Assembly (NCBI GenBank): GCA_040218145.1
Contig: JAVJQK010000007.1
Location: 186,001-250,000 of the forward strand
Reading direction: 5' to 3'
Source of the DNA: Sandaracinaceae bacterium
GTDB taxonomy: Bacteria > Myxococcota_A > Polyangia > Polyangiales > Sandaracinaceae
Length of the DNA stretch: 64,000 bases
Shown here: one piece after another, positions 1 to 7,819 of the stretch
How the letters are laid out: the number at the start of each line of letters is the position of its first letter
How positions within the stretch are numbered: the first letter of the stretch is position 1
Translations under genes and position numbers: made by a program
The notes under the pieces: generated by a model
The model's database searches: none
The model's input: the letters and a program-made list of their open reading frames with translations, nothing else
Told to the model about the DNA's origin: nothing

Positions 1-718
1 TCATCTGCACGGTCAATACCTCGGCCGCCAGCGCCAGCGCGGCGTCCACCCGGACCGGGTCCGCGCCCCACCCGAGCAGCACGGTCCGGTAGAGCTCCTG
101 CGCGAGCGGGCCCGGCCGGAACGCGTCCACGCCGAAGCGGTCGAGCTTCCTCAACTGCAAGACTCCTTGCAACGCGCCCCAGAGCAGGTTGCCGCGACGG
201 CTCACGTCGCCGGGGCGGAGCGCGCCGACCGCCTCCGCCTCCACCAGGAGCGCGGGCACGCTGCCGAAGAGCGCGAGCAGGACCGGCATCGCCGGCGCGG
301 CCGCCTCGGTGCCGACCATGGGCTCGGGCTCCCCGAGCCAGCGGCTGAGCAGCCGGAAGTGCGCCGGCCGGCGTGTCGGCAGCGTCTCGTAGACCTGGGC
401 GAGCGCGACGATGCGGGCCAGCGCCGCGATCTGTTCGGAGGCGGGCTCGCGCGCGAGGTGCGCGTCCAGCCTGCGTCGGGCCTCGGCGAGCTCCTCCGCC
501 AGCAGCTCGAGCACCCGTCGCTGCACGGCGAGCAGGAGCGCGTCCTTCGACGGGAAGTAGCGGTAGAAGGCGCCGATGGCGTAGCCCAGCTCGTCCGCCA
601 GGCGCTTCATCGTCAGGGCGTCGAAGCCCTCCTCGGTGACGATGGCGAGCGCCGCCTCGACGATGGCCGCGCTCGTCTCCTCGCGGCGCTTGGCGCGGGC
701 CGTCTTCTTCTTCTTCAT
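1..718 (-). CDS. TetR/AcrR family transcriptional regulator (3' end outside window)
   Basis: DNA-binding repressor of the TetR type. The protein starts MKKKKTARAKRREETSAA at 716-718 on the minus strand and stays open to the left edge (about 239 codons visible, no stop), so it is partial. Residues roughly 10-56 form the helix-turn-helix: a GFDALTMKRLADELGY helix pair followed by the AIGAFYRYFPSKDALL segment typical of TetR N-termini. The C-terminal ligand domain is alpha-helical and not assignable to a ligand. The gene is divergent from the esterase at 798, and two inverted repeats lie between them, so autorepression and control of the esterase are likely (inference). The lysine-rich start MKKKK suits cytoplasmic DNA binding. 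Confidence 0.88.
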   Translation of the reverse strand, partial: MKKKKTARAKRREETSAAIVEAALAIVTEEGFDALTMKRLADELGYAIGAFYRYFPSKDALLLAVQRRVLELLAEELAEARRRLDAHLAREPASEQIAALARIVALAQVYETLPTRRPAHFRLLSRWLGEPEPMVGTEAAAPAMPVLLALFGSVPALLVEAEAVGALRPGDVSRRGNLLWGALQGVLQLRKLDRFGVDAFRPGPLAQELYRTVLLGWGADPVRVDAALALAAEVLTVQM

Positions 719-730
719 CGGCGGCAACTC

Positions 731-764
731 GTGAACCACGTTCACAACAATGAACGACGTTCAC
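731..764. promoter_or_regulatory. Tandem inverted-repeat operator, probable TetR binding sites
   Basis: Two copies of the same interrupted palindrome sit between the divergent TetR and esterase genes. The first is GTGAAC-cac-GTTCAC (731-745). The second is TGAAC-gac-GTTCA (751-763, flanked by A and C). Their centres are about 19 bp apart, close to two helical turns, which suits two dimers on one DNA face. The arrangement is typical of a TetR autoregulatory operator controlling both directions. An in-frame ATG at 750 lies inside the second site, so it is unlikely to be the esterase start. Confidence 0.75.
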
Positions 765-797
765 GAAATGTCAAGGGAGCCGCGTCGACGCCTTGCG

Positions 798-1628
798 ATG
801 CGCGGAGCGGACGTCTACCAGGCGCGGGTGCGTCGCCTCGTCCCCTGGATCGCCCTCGCCTCGCTCGGGTGCCTCGATGGGCACCAGCCCAAGGCGCGGT
901 TCACGCACCGCTGGATGGAGGCGGGCGGGGTGCGGGCGATCGTGGCCGGCGGGACCGACGGGCGCGGCGGCGGTGAGGGGCCGGTGCTGGTCTACCTGCA
1001 CGGCTTCGCGTCGCTGCCCGAGGATCAGCTGCCGCTCCGCGATGGCCTCGACGTGCCGGCCGGGACGCGCTTCGTCTTCCCGGAGGGGGGGCTCGGGGTG
1101 ACGCTCGCCGAGGGGCCGCGGCGCGCGTGGTGGCTCATCGACCGACCGCTCCGGCGCCGCATGCGCGCGGGGGCCATCGACGCTCTCAGTCACCACCGCC
1201 CCCCGGGGCTCGCGGCCGCGCGCGTGACGACGACGCGCCTGCTCCGCGCGGTGGAGCGAGAGCTGGGCGCGCCGCCCGAGCGCACGGTGGTCGCGGGGTT
1301 CAGCCAGGGGGCGATGCTCGCGTGCGATCTCGCGCTGCGATCCGAGCGGCCGTACGCCGGGCTCGGGGTGCTGAGCGGCACCTTGCTCGCGGAGTCCGAC
1401 TGGGGCCCTCGCATGCCGCGTCACCCGCACATGCCGGTCTTCGTGTCCCACGGCCGCGCCGATCCGCTCCTCCCGTACGCGATGGCCGAGCGCCTGGCCG
1501 CGCGCCTCCGCGCGGGTGGACACCCGGTGCGCTGGTACGCGCACGACGCGGGGCACGAGATGACCGAGGGCACGGCCGACGCCTTCAGCGCGTTCGTCTA
1601 CGAGTCCTTGCTCGCTCCGTCCCGTTGA
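798..1628 (+). CDS. Alpha/beta-hydrolase esterase, predicted lipoprotein (phospholipase/carboxylesterase type)
   Basis: Serine hydrolase of the phospholipase/carboxylesterase (YpfH/PHB-depolymerase-like) group. From the ATG at 798 there is a basic N-terminus, a hydrophobic stretch and a lipobox LASLGC with Cys25, predicting export and lipidation. The catalytic triad is visible: Ser169 in GFSQGAM, Asp222 in HGRADPLLPY and His253 in DAGHEM. An oxyanion-loop HGFAS motif lies near the start of the fold. Upstream in-frame ATG 750 lies in the TetR operator, and GTG 828 would still give a short signal peptide, so the start is not certain. Probable target of the divergent TetR regulator. Substrate unknown; a short-chain ester or envelope acyl group is a guess. 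Confidence 0.85.
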   Translation: MRGADVYQARVRRLVPWIALASLGCLDGHQPKARFTHRWMEAGGVRAIVAGGTDGRGGGEGPVLVYLHGFASLPEDQLPLRDGLDVPAGTRFVFPEGGLGVTLAEGPRRAWWLIDRPLRRRMRAGAIDALSHHRPPGLAAARVTTTRLLRAVERELGAPPERTVVAGFSQGAMLACDLALRSERPYAGLGVLSGTLLAESDWGPRMPRHPHMPVFVSHGRADPLLPYAMAERLAARLRAGGHPVRWYAHDAGHEMTEGTADAFSAFVYESLLAPSR

Positions 1629-1648
1629 CCCAAGCTCGGCCCCCGCCG

Positions 1649-3751
1649 ATGCCCGAAGGCAACCCCGCGAAATCCGAACGCGATCGCCGACGCTGGGCGG
1701 TGGTGCTGGGGATCGTGGCCGCGCTCGGGTGGCTCGGGCTCGCCGCGCTCGCCGACGGCTACTTCGCGCACGGCTGGAGCGCGCGCTGGTACTGGACCGA
1801 CGCGGACGGCGAGCGCCACCTCGTCGATCGCACCGTCGAGCACCGCACGACCTTCCCCAACGTGCACCGCCCCATCGCGCGCTACGTGCAGGGCTGGCCC
1901 TTCGAGCGCCTGGCGCGCCCGGAGGACCTCCCGGAGATCGACGCGGAGCTGCGCGCGCGCCTCGAGGTGCCGGACGGCCCGGCGCGGTACCTCTCCCTTC
2001 GCGCGCGGAGCGAGGCGACGCTCCGGGTCGACGGCCAGACGCTCGACGACGACGCGGCCGGCGCGCTCCCCCTCGCGCCGGGCGTGCACGACGTCGTCGT
2101 GCGCTGGCGGGGCCGCGCCCTGCCCTACCCCGCGCGCGGCCGACCGGATCCTCGCAGCGCCTTCCTGGAGCTCACGTGGGACACGCGCCCGGGCCCCGGC
2201 ACCACCGTTCCGCACGACGCATTGACGCCCGCGAGCGAGGCCTGGCCGACCTCGCGCCTCGCCCTCTGGTGGGCCGCGGGGCTCGGCGCGCTCTTCTGGG
2301 GCCTCGGCTTCTTCTTCGCGATGCGGGCCCCGCGAGCGACGGCGCGCTGGCGCCGCTTCGGCCTGCTCGCCACGGTCGCGGTGGCGCTGCTCGGCACCGC
2401 CTATCGCGCGTGGGACTACGACGTGGTCCCCGAATTCCGCGACAACGCGGACGAGCTGTTCGCGACCTGGAACGGGTGGTCGATCCTCGAGGACGGCACG
2501 ACGCGAGGCTGGACGATCTGGCCCGCCTCCTACGGGGGCACCGTGTCCGTGGAGGAGGCGCGGTACTTCGGCGAGCGGCGCCCGGTGATCTCGCCGTACT
2601 TCGAGCAGCCGGCCTTCTTCCACGTGATCGTGGGCGTCGCGGCCCACCTCGGCGGCGCCGATCACTGGCTGGACGCGAAGCTGAAGCACACGCGGCTCGT
2701 GCCGATGGGCCTGAACGTCATCGCGATCTTCCTCCTCGTCGCGGTGGGGAGGCGGCTCTTCGGGCCCGGGCCCGGGCCGTGGCTGGGTGCGCTGCTGTAC
2801 GCGACGTTGCCGATCATCGCGCTCCAGACCCGGGTCGTCAAAGAGGAGGACCTGCTCGTCGTCCTCTCGCTCGCGATGATGCTCTTCTTCCTGCGATGGC
2901 GAGAGCATCGCAAGACACGTGATCTCGTGCTCGCGTCGGTCTGTGCGGGGCTGTCGACCTGCACGAAGATCCCGGCCGTCGTCTGGGTGCCCGCCCTGGT
3001 GATGCTCGTCGCGGCCGAGAAGGGGGAGACGCGGCGCGCCGTCCTCTCCGCCGCGATCGGCGTCGGGGTCTCGTCCCTCCTGCTCGTCTTCGCGCTCGTC
3101 GTCGACTGGGAGGTCTTCGTGATGACGACGGCGAAACAGGGGAGCCGGCCCACGCACTGGAACCTCTTCCCGCGCTTCCTCGACGCGATCCTGATCAACC
3201 ACGACCTCGTCGGCCGCGGCTGGTCGCTCTTCCTCTGGGTCGCGTACGGCGCCAGCGTCTGGTCGCGGGGCTTCAAGAACGCCGCCGTCGTCACCGTGCC
3301 GATGATCGCCTACCTCGTCGCCATCGGCCTGGGCAGCGGCAACCACACCTTCGGCTGGTACATGATCCCCGTCTACCCGTTCCTCTGCCTCGGGACGGGC
3401 GACTTCCTCGAGCGGCTGCTGCGGCGGCCGACGTTCTTCGGGGGCGGGATCTTCGTCACCCTCTTCGTGATGTACTCGATGAACTTCACGGTGCCGGTGG
3501 AGTGGGCGAAGCAGCCCGAGGCGTGGCCGGGCCTGCGTCGCGACATCACGCTCTTCCTGCTGCTGTCGCTCTCGCCCTACGCGCTGGCCCAGGTCTGGCG
3601 CGACAACCGCTTCTTCGTGAAGCTCGCGCGGCTCTGGACGGTGGTCGGGCTGGCGATGGTGGTGTGGATCAGCGCGGACTTCATCATCCACTACGACCGC
3701 TCGATCGAGACCTACTTCAACTTCGATCGCGACATGTACTTCCACCGGTGA
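1649..3751 (+). CDS. GT-C (GT39-like) membrane glycosyltransferase with N-terminal periplasmic domain; cassette protein A
   Basis: Polytopic membrane protein of 700 residues. A first transmembrane helix (about 14-32) is followed by a roughly 160-residue extracytoplasmic beta-rich segment resembling PA14/carbohydrate-binding modules (RVDGQTL, GVHDVVVRW). Multiple transmembrane helices then follow. The loop DNADELFATWNG near residue 267 carries the acidic pair expected for lipid-phosphate-sugar-dependent GT-C enzymes. Conserved stretches such as HTRLVPMGLN, TKIPAVVWVPAL and GWYMIPVYPFLCL recur in the paralogue at 26121. The ATG at 1649 was chosen because it gives MPEGNPAKSERDRRRW before helix 1; the frame stays open upstream but there overlaps the esterase. 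It is followed 22 bp later by cassette gene B. Donor and acceptor are not known. Confidence 0.82.
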   Translation: MPEGNPAKSERDRRRWAVVLGIVAALGWLGLAALADGYFAHGWSARWYWTDADGERHLVDRTVEHRTTFPNVHRPIARYVQGWPFERLARPEDLPEIDAELRARLEVPDGPARYLSLRARSEATLRVDGQTLDDDAAGALPLAPGVHDVVVRWRGRALPYPARGRPDPRSAFLELTWDTRPGPGTTVPHDALTPASEAWPTSRLALWWAAGLGALFWGLGFFFAMRAPRATARWRRFGLLATVAVALLGTAYRAWDYDVVPEFRDNADELFATWNGWSILEDGTTRGWTIWPASYGGTVSVEEARYFGERRPVISPYFEQPAFFHVIVGVAAHLGGADHWLDAKLKHTRLVPMGLNVIAIFLLVAVGRRLFGPGPGPWLGALLYATLPIIALQTRVVKEEDLLVVLSLAMMLFFLRWREHRKTRDLVLASVCAGLSTCTKIPAVVWVPALVMLVAAEKGETRRAVLSAAIGVGVSSLLLVFALVVDWEVFVMTTAKQGSRPTHWNLFPRFLDAILINHDLVGRGWSLFLWVAYGASVWSRGFKNAAVVTVPMIAYLVAIGLGSGNHTFGWYMIPVYPFLCLGTGDFLERLLRRPTFFGGGIFVTLFVMYSMNFTVPVEWAKQPEAWPGLRRDITLFLLLSLSPYALAQVWRDNRFFVKLARLWTVVGLAMVVWISADFIIHYDRSIETYFNFDRDMYFHR

Positions 3752-3773
3752 GCGCGATGAGTGGAAGGGCCGG

Positions 3774-5522
3774 GTGAGCCGGAGGGAGCGGCGCTGGGTC
3801 TGGCTCGCGGGGCTCGGGCTCGCCGCGCTCGCGTACCTGCCCGCGCTCCTGCGCCTCGACGCCTCCGGCTCGGGCGACTGGCCCTGGTTCCACCACCAGT
3901 GGGAGGCGGCGCGCGTCGCCCTGCTGCGCTTCGGCGAGCTGCCCACGTGGGACCCGCACCACTGCGGCGGCGTGACGGCGTGGGGCCAGCCTCAGGCGCA
4001 GATCTGGTCGCCCACCTGGTGGCTCACGGGCTTGCCCTTCGGCAGCGTGATCGGCGCGAAGCTCTTCGTGATCGGCCACTACGCCGCGGGCTTCGCCGGG
4101 CTCTACACGGTCGCGCGCCGGCTCTATCGGATGACCGCGCCCGCCGCGGCCGTGGCCGCCGCCGCCTGGGCGCTCGGCGGCTTCTTCGCGTGGCGCGGCG
4201 TCGGCGGCCACGCGACGTTCCTCTCGTTCCACCTCGTGCCGTGGGCGCTCTACGGCTTCCGCCGCGGACATGACGACGTGCGATGGTGCGCGCTCTCCGC
4301 GGGGGCGCTCGCGCTCATGCTCTTCGAGGGCGGCACCGCGCCCTTCCCCTTCGCGCTGCTCCTGCTCGCGTTCGACGGGCTGGCGTCCGGTCGATGGCGG
4401 GCGCTGCGCACGGGCGCGATCGTGGGCGGCCTGACGGCGCTGCTCGGCGCCGCGCGCGTCGTGCCCATCGCGCGCGCCCTGACCGAGGCGCCGCGCCCGA
4501 CCCCGCTCCGCGACAGCCTGGAGCTCCATGAGCTGCTGCACGCGCTGGTCGCCCGCCACCCTCACCCGGAGTTCTTCGACCACCACCCCTGGGAGTGGAT
4601 GGAGTACGGCGCCTACGTCGGCGTCGGCGTGGTGCTGCTGGCCCTGTTGGGCGCGCTGCTCGCGCTCCGCCCCGGCCGCCGCCACCTCCTGCTCGGGGCG
4701 GCGCTCTTCGGCGCGCTCGCGCTCGGCGCGCGGGGTGAGAGCTGGCCGTGGCCACTGCTCCATCAGCTGCCGGTGTTCGAGCAGCTCCGGATCCCGAGCC
4801 GCTTCTCGGTCCTCCTGACCCTCTACCTCGGCCTCCTCGCCGGGCTCGCGGTGGACGCGTCGCGGCGCGCGCTCCTGCGCGCCTCGGCCGATCGCGGCCT
4901 GCGTCTGCTGGTCGTCGCGATGAGCTGGGCCGCGGCGCTCGGCGTGTCGCTGGACGTGGTCGAGCAGCACGCCTGGCTCGCCCGCCGCTGGAACGAGGCG
5001 CCCATCCTCGGCGCCCCGGCGTCGCGCTTCCACCTCGTCGACGACGGCGAGGGCTACCTCAGTCGCACCAAGAGCTACCCACGCATGCACCTCGGGACGA
5101 TGCGTTGCTACGACCCGGTACCGTGGGGCGAGGTCGAGCAGCTCTGGCGCGGAGACCGCCCCCAGGTCCGCGTGGACGCCGACGCGCGCCTGCTCGCGTT
5201 CCGCCGCACCTCCCGCGCCTTCTCGCTCGAGGTCGAGCTCTCCCGCCCGGGCGACGTGACCGTCAACCAGCGCTTCGATCCGGACTGGGAGGTGTCGCCC
5301 GGCGACGCCCGCGCGGACCGCTTCGGCCGCCTGGTGATCGCCCTGCCCGCGGGCCGGCACAGGGTCGACGCGCGACACGCGCCGAGCGACCTCGGCTGGT
5401 CGTGGCTGTTGACCCTGCTGGGTGTCGTTTGCGCCCTGACGCTGTGGCGCTTGAAGCGGACGCCCCCGGCGAGTAACCCTCGGGCCATCCGAGGCCCACG
5501 GCCCGGCGGAGGACACGCGTGA
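3774..5522 (+). CDS. YfhO-like polytopic membrane protein; cassette protein B
   Basis: 582-residue integral membrane protein resembling the bacterial YfhO family (GT-C superfamily; characterised Gram-positive members glycosylate teichoic acids). Evidence: an N-terminal helix, then the family-like extracytoplasmic motif PTWDPHHCGGV, a GGFFAWRGVGGHATF segment, about ten further hydrophobic helices, the motif RIPSRFSVL, and a C-terminal periplasmic beta domain with NQRFDPDWEVSPG and LPAGRHRVDAR before a last helix. It starts with GTG at 3774, 22 bp after gene A. Its stop overlaps the GTG start of gene C (GTGA), indicating translational coupling. The paralogue at 24376 is also 582 residues long and shares the HHCGG, PSRFSVL and WRGDRPQVRV motifs. 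Confidence 0.82.
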   Translation: MSRRERRWVWLAGLGLAALAYLPALLRLDASGSGDWPWFHHQWEAARVALLRFGELPTWDPHHCGGVTAWGQPQAQIWSPTWWLTGLPFGSVIGAKLFVIGHYAAGFAGLYTVARRLYRMTAPAAAVAAAAWALGGFFAWRGVGGHATFLSFHLVPWALYGFRRGHDDVRWCALSAGALALMLFEGGTAPFPFALLLLAFDGLASGRWRALRTGAIVGGLTALLGAARVVPIARALTEAPRPTPLRDSLELHELLHALVARHPHPEFFDHHPWEWMEYGAYVGVGVVLLALLGALLALRPGRRHLLLGAALFGALALGARGESWPWPLLHQLPVFEQLRIPSRFSVLLTLYLGLLAGLAVDASRRALLRASADRGLRLLVVAMSWAAALGVSLDVVEQHAWLARRWNEAPILGAPASRFHLVDDGEGYLSRTKSYPRMHLGTMRCYDPVPWGEVEQLWRGDRPQVRVDADARLLAFRRTSRAFSLEVELSRPGDVTVNQRFDPDWEVSPGDARADRFGRLVIALPAGRHRVDARHAPSDLGWSWLLTLLGVVCALTLWRLKRTPPASNPRAIRGPRPGGGHA

Positions 5523-7030
5523 GCACGACCGGTACCCCTTCGAGCGCCATCAAGGAGTATTTCCTCCTCTCCGACGCGAAGGCGACGTCCAAGAAGGTCA
5601 CCGAGGACGCGCGCAGCGCGCTCGCTCGGCGCCTCGGCATCGCCCGTCAGCGCGCCGAAGCCGCAGACGCGCTCTGGTCCAACGGGCACACGGCCGAGGG
5701 CCTGCGCATGGCCGCGGCCGCGTTCGAGGAGACCCTCGACGCCGCCCCCGAGCTCGCCAAGGCCACCGGCCTGACCGCCGCTGCCCCCAGATCAGTCGCG
5801 CGCCCGGACTCGGAAGCGGATACGGAAGCGGGAGCGGAAGCGGAAGCGGCCGCGGCAGCGGACTCGGAAGCGGCAGCGGCAGCGGCAGCGGCAGCGGCAG
5901 CGGCAGCGGCAGCGGCAGCGGAAGCGGACTCGGACGCGGAAGCGGCAGCGGACTCGGACGCGGACGCGGAAGCGGACTCGGACGCGGAAGCGGCAGCGGA
6001 CTCGGACGCGGAAGCGGACTCGGACGCGGAAGCGGCAGCGGACTCGGACGCGGAAGCGGCAGCGGACTCGGACGCGGAAGCGGCAGCGGACGCGGAAACG
6101 GACTCGGAAGCGGCAGCGGACGCGGAAGCGGACTCGGAAGCGGACTCGGAAGCGGACTCGGAAGCGGACTCGGAAGCGGACGCGGAAGCGGCGGCGGACT
6201 CGGCAGCGGACTCGGACGCGGCAGCGGACGCGGACGCGGCGGCGGACGCGGCAGCCGACTCGGACGCGGCAGCGGACTCGGACGCGGCGGCGGACGCGGC
6301 AGCCGACTCGGACGCGGCAGCGGATGCGGACTCGGCCCTCGGCTGGGAGCCGGTTCTGGTCTCCCGCGGCGTCTCTTCGGGTCGCCTCGCCGACGTCCGC
6401 GAAGCCCACGCCGCCCTCACCTCGACCGCGCTGCCCGCGCTGGACGCCGAGGTCGAGGCTCGCCACGGCGAGCTCTTCCAGAAGCTCGTGACCGCGCGTC
6501 GGCACGCCGACCAGGCGCTCGCGCCGGGCGCGCTGACCCCGCGCGAGATCACGCTGACCCAGGCTTCGCGCATCGCGTTCGCGAGCCTCGTGCTCGCGCT
6601 CGGCCTCTTCGGTCTGTTCCTGTTGCTGCGGACCCCGACCGGCTACGAGGCCACGGCGTCAGGGACCTTCGGGCCCGACTTCCCGCCGCGCAGCGTCATC
6701 GACGACGACCACGCCTCGGAGTGGCTGCTGCCGGACCGGACCGCGGGCTGGGTGGAGGTGAGCCTCTCGCCGCCGGAGCGGGTCGAGAAGCTGAAGCTGC
6801 TCAACGGGCACAACCGCCACTTCAACGATCGCGCGGTCCAGGAGTACACCGTCGAGGTCTACGCCAACGGAGAGCTCGCCCGCACCGTCGAGGGGAGCTT
6901 CGAGGAGTTCCAGACGCGCCCGCAGTGGGTGGAGCACGCGCTGGGCATCGACGGCGTCGAGCGGGTCCGGGTCAACGTCCGGTCGTGGCACCGCACGGGC
7001 GCGGCGCTGGCCGAGATCGACTGGGAGTGA
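5519..7030 (+). CDS. Single-pass membrane protein with acidic hexamer-encoded linker and discoidin-like C-terminal domain; cassette protein C
   Basis: No named family was recognised. Architecture of the 503 residues: a helical N-terminal domain (about 1-95, with KEYFLLSDAKATSKK and AEAADALWSNGHTAEGLRMA) without a signal peptide; an Ala/Asp/Glu/Ser linker (about 98-278) encoded by tandem hexamers; a short helical region; one transmembrane helix (about 350-371); and a C-terminal beta domain containing SVIDDDHASEWLLPD, LLNGHNRHFNDR and YTVEVYANGE. The last domain resembles F5/8 type C (discoidin) sugar-binding modules. Predicted topology is linker in the cytoplasm and sugar-binding-like domain outside. 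It overlaps gene B by 4 bp and has a same-architecture paralogue at 28588. A role linking the A/B glycosylation machinery to a glycan is inference. Confidence 0.75.
   Translation: MSTTGTPSSAIKEYFLLSDAKATSKKVTEDARSALARRLGIARQRAEAADALWSNGHTAEGLRMAAAAFEETLDAAPELAKATGLTAAAPRSVARPDSEADTEAGAEAEAAAAADSEAAAAAAAAAAAAAAAAAEADSDAEAAADSDADAEADSDAEAAADSDAEADSDAEAAADSDAEAAADSDAEAAADAETDSEAAADAEADSEADSEADSEADSEADAEAAADSAADSDAAADADAAADAAADSDAAADSDAAADAAADSDAAADADSALGWEPVLVSRGVSSGRLADVREAHAALTSTALPALDAEVEARHGELFQKLVTARRHADQALAPGALTPREITLTQASRIAFASLVLALGLFGLFLLLRTPTGYEATASGTFGPDFPPRSVIDDDHASEWLLPDRTAGWVEVSLSPPERVEKLKLLNGHNRHFNDRAVQEYTVEVYANGELARTVEGSFEEFQTRPQWVEHALGIDGVERVRVNVRSWHRTGAALAEIDWE
5809..6338 (+). 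repeat. Hexamer minisatellite (GCGGAN/GGACTC type) inside cassette gene C
   Basis: About 530 bp built almost entirely from hexamers of the form GGANNC with GGACTC, GGACGC and GGAAGC as the main variants. It is read in frame as GCG, GAA, GAC and TCG codons, giving an Ala/Asp/Glu/Ser linker. One sub-stretch (about 5870-5925) is nearly pure GCGGCA-type polyalanine. Similar arrays occur at 10633, 28871 and 51541. Confidence 0.95.
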
Positions 7031-7048
7031 CCCCGCCTTCGGCGCGGC

Positions 7049-7792
7049 TCAGTCTTTGCGCACCACCGCGAAGCAGCTGACGCCGATCGGCAGCTTCACG
7101 CGGGGGACGATGTGGCGCTCGAACGCGAGGATCGCGCCGAGGCTCCGGTTGATGGGCGCCGGCGGCACCGAGAGATCGCTCTCGGGCTCCTCGACCTCGG
7201 CCGCGAACGCCTTGCCGAGGAACCGCTTCGCCACGACGAGCGGGAAGAGCAGCGTGTTGTAGTAGCTGGAGCGTTCGACCCGGAGGCCGGCGTTCTCCAG
7301 GACCAGCTCGAGCTCGGCGAGCTTGTAGCGGCGCTTGTGCTCGAGCGCCTCGTCGTGCTGACTCCAGAGCCAGCGATGCGCCGGGACCGCGACCACGGCC
7401 GCCCCGCCCGGGCGGAGCACCCGCGCGATCTCGCGCGCCGCGAGCAGGTCGTCGTCGAGGTGCTCGAGGATGTCGAGCGCGAGGGCCGCGTCGAAGCTCT
7501 CGTCCGCGAACGGCAGCGCGTAGGCGCTCCCCCGGACGTAGCGCACCTTCGGCGCGCGGCGCTGCGCGAGCCGGAGAGCCGTCGGCGAGTAGTCGAGCCC
7601 CACCGCCTCCACGCTCTGGGGCAGTCGGCTCAGCGTGTAGCCGGTGCCGCAGCCGAGATCGAGCAGCCGCGCCCCCATCAGCCGCTCCCCGAGCGCCTGC
7701 TGGAGCAGCGTCAGGATCACGCCTCGGGTCCCCACGAACCAGAAGTGCTTCGTCTCCGCGCGGAACATGCGCTCGTGCTCGTGGGGTTGCAC
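7049..7792 (-). CDS. Class I SAM-dependent methyltransferase
   Basis: Soluble methyltransferase of about 247 residues. The N-terminal RAETKHFWFVGTRG element is typical of methyltransferases in surface-polysaccharide loci. It is followed by SAM motif I LLDLGCGTGY, the acidic strand AVGLDYSPTAL, FDAALALDILEHLDD (motif post-I/II) and RVLRPGGAAVVAVPAH. Start: GTG at 7792 gives VQPHEHERMFRAETK; ATG 7768 is an alternative. The frame stays open upstream only because it mirrors the sulfatase gene. Convergent with cassette gene C (18 bp between stops, holding only a short CGCC-TTC-GGCG hairpin) and divergent from the sulfatase-fold gene. Acceptor unknown; a sugar or lipid is plausible from context. 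Confidence 0.85.
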   Translation of the reverse strand: MQPHEHERMFRAETKHFWFVGTRGVILTLLQQALGERLMGARLLDLGCGTGYTLSRLPQSVEAVGLDYSPTALRLAQRRAPKVRYVRGSAYALPFADESFDAALALDILEHLDDDLLAAREIARVLRPGGAAVVAVPAHRWLWSQHDEALEHKRRYKLAELELVLENAGLRVERSSYYNTLLFPLVVAKRFLGKAFAAEVEEPESDLSVPPAPINRSLGAILAFERHIVPRVKLPIGVSCFAVVRKD

Positions 7793-7819
7793 CGCGCCCG
7801 CTCTTAGCACGTCCCCCAC

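Noticed and set aside
1127..1648. N-terminal extension of cassette gene A upstream of 1649
   Set aside because: The frame is open but overlaps the esterase gene, and its translation is Arg/Ala-rich; the first sensible start before the first transmembrane helix is ATG 1649.
5809..6338. Possible CRISPR array because of regular repeats
   Set aside because: Units are 6 bp with no unique spacers, and the array is in frame inside a protein-coding gene.
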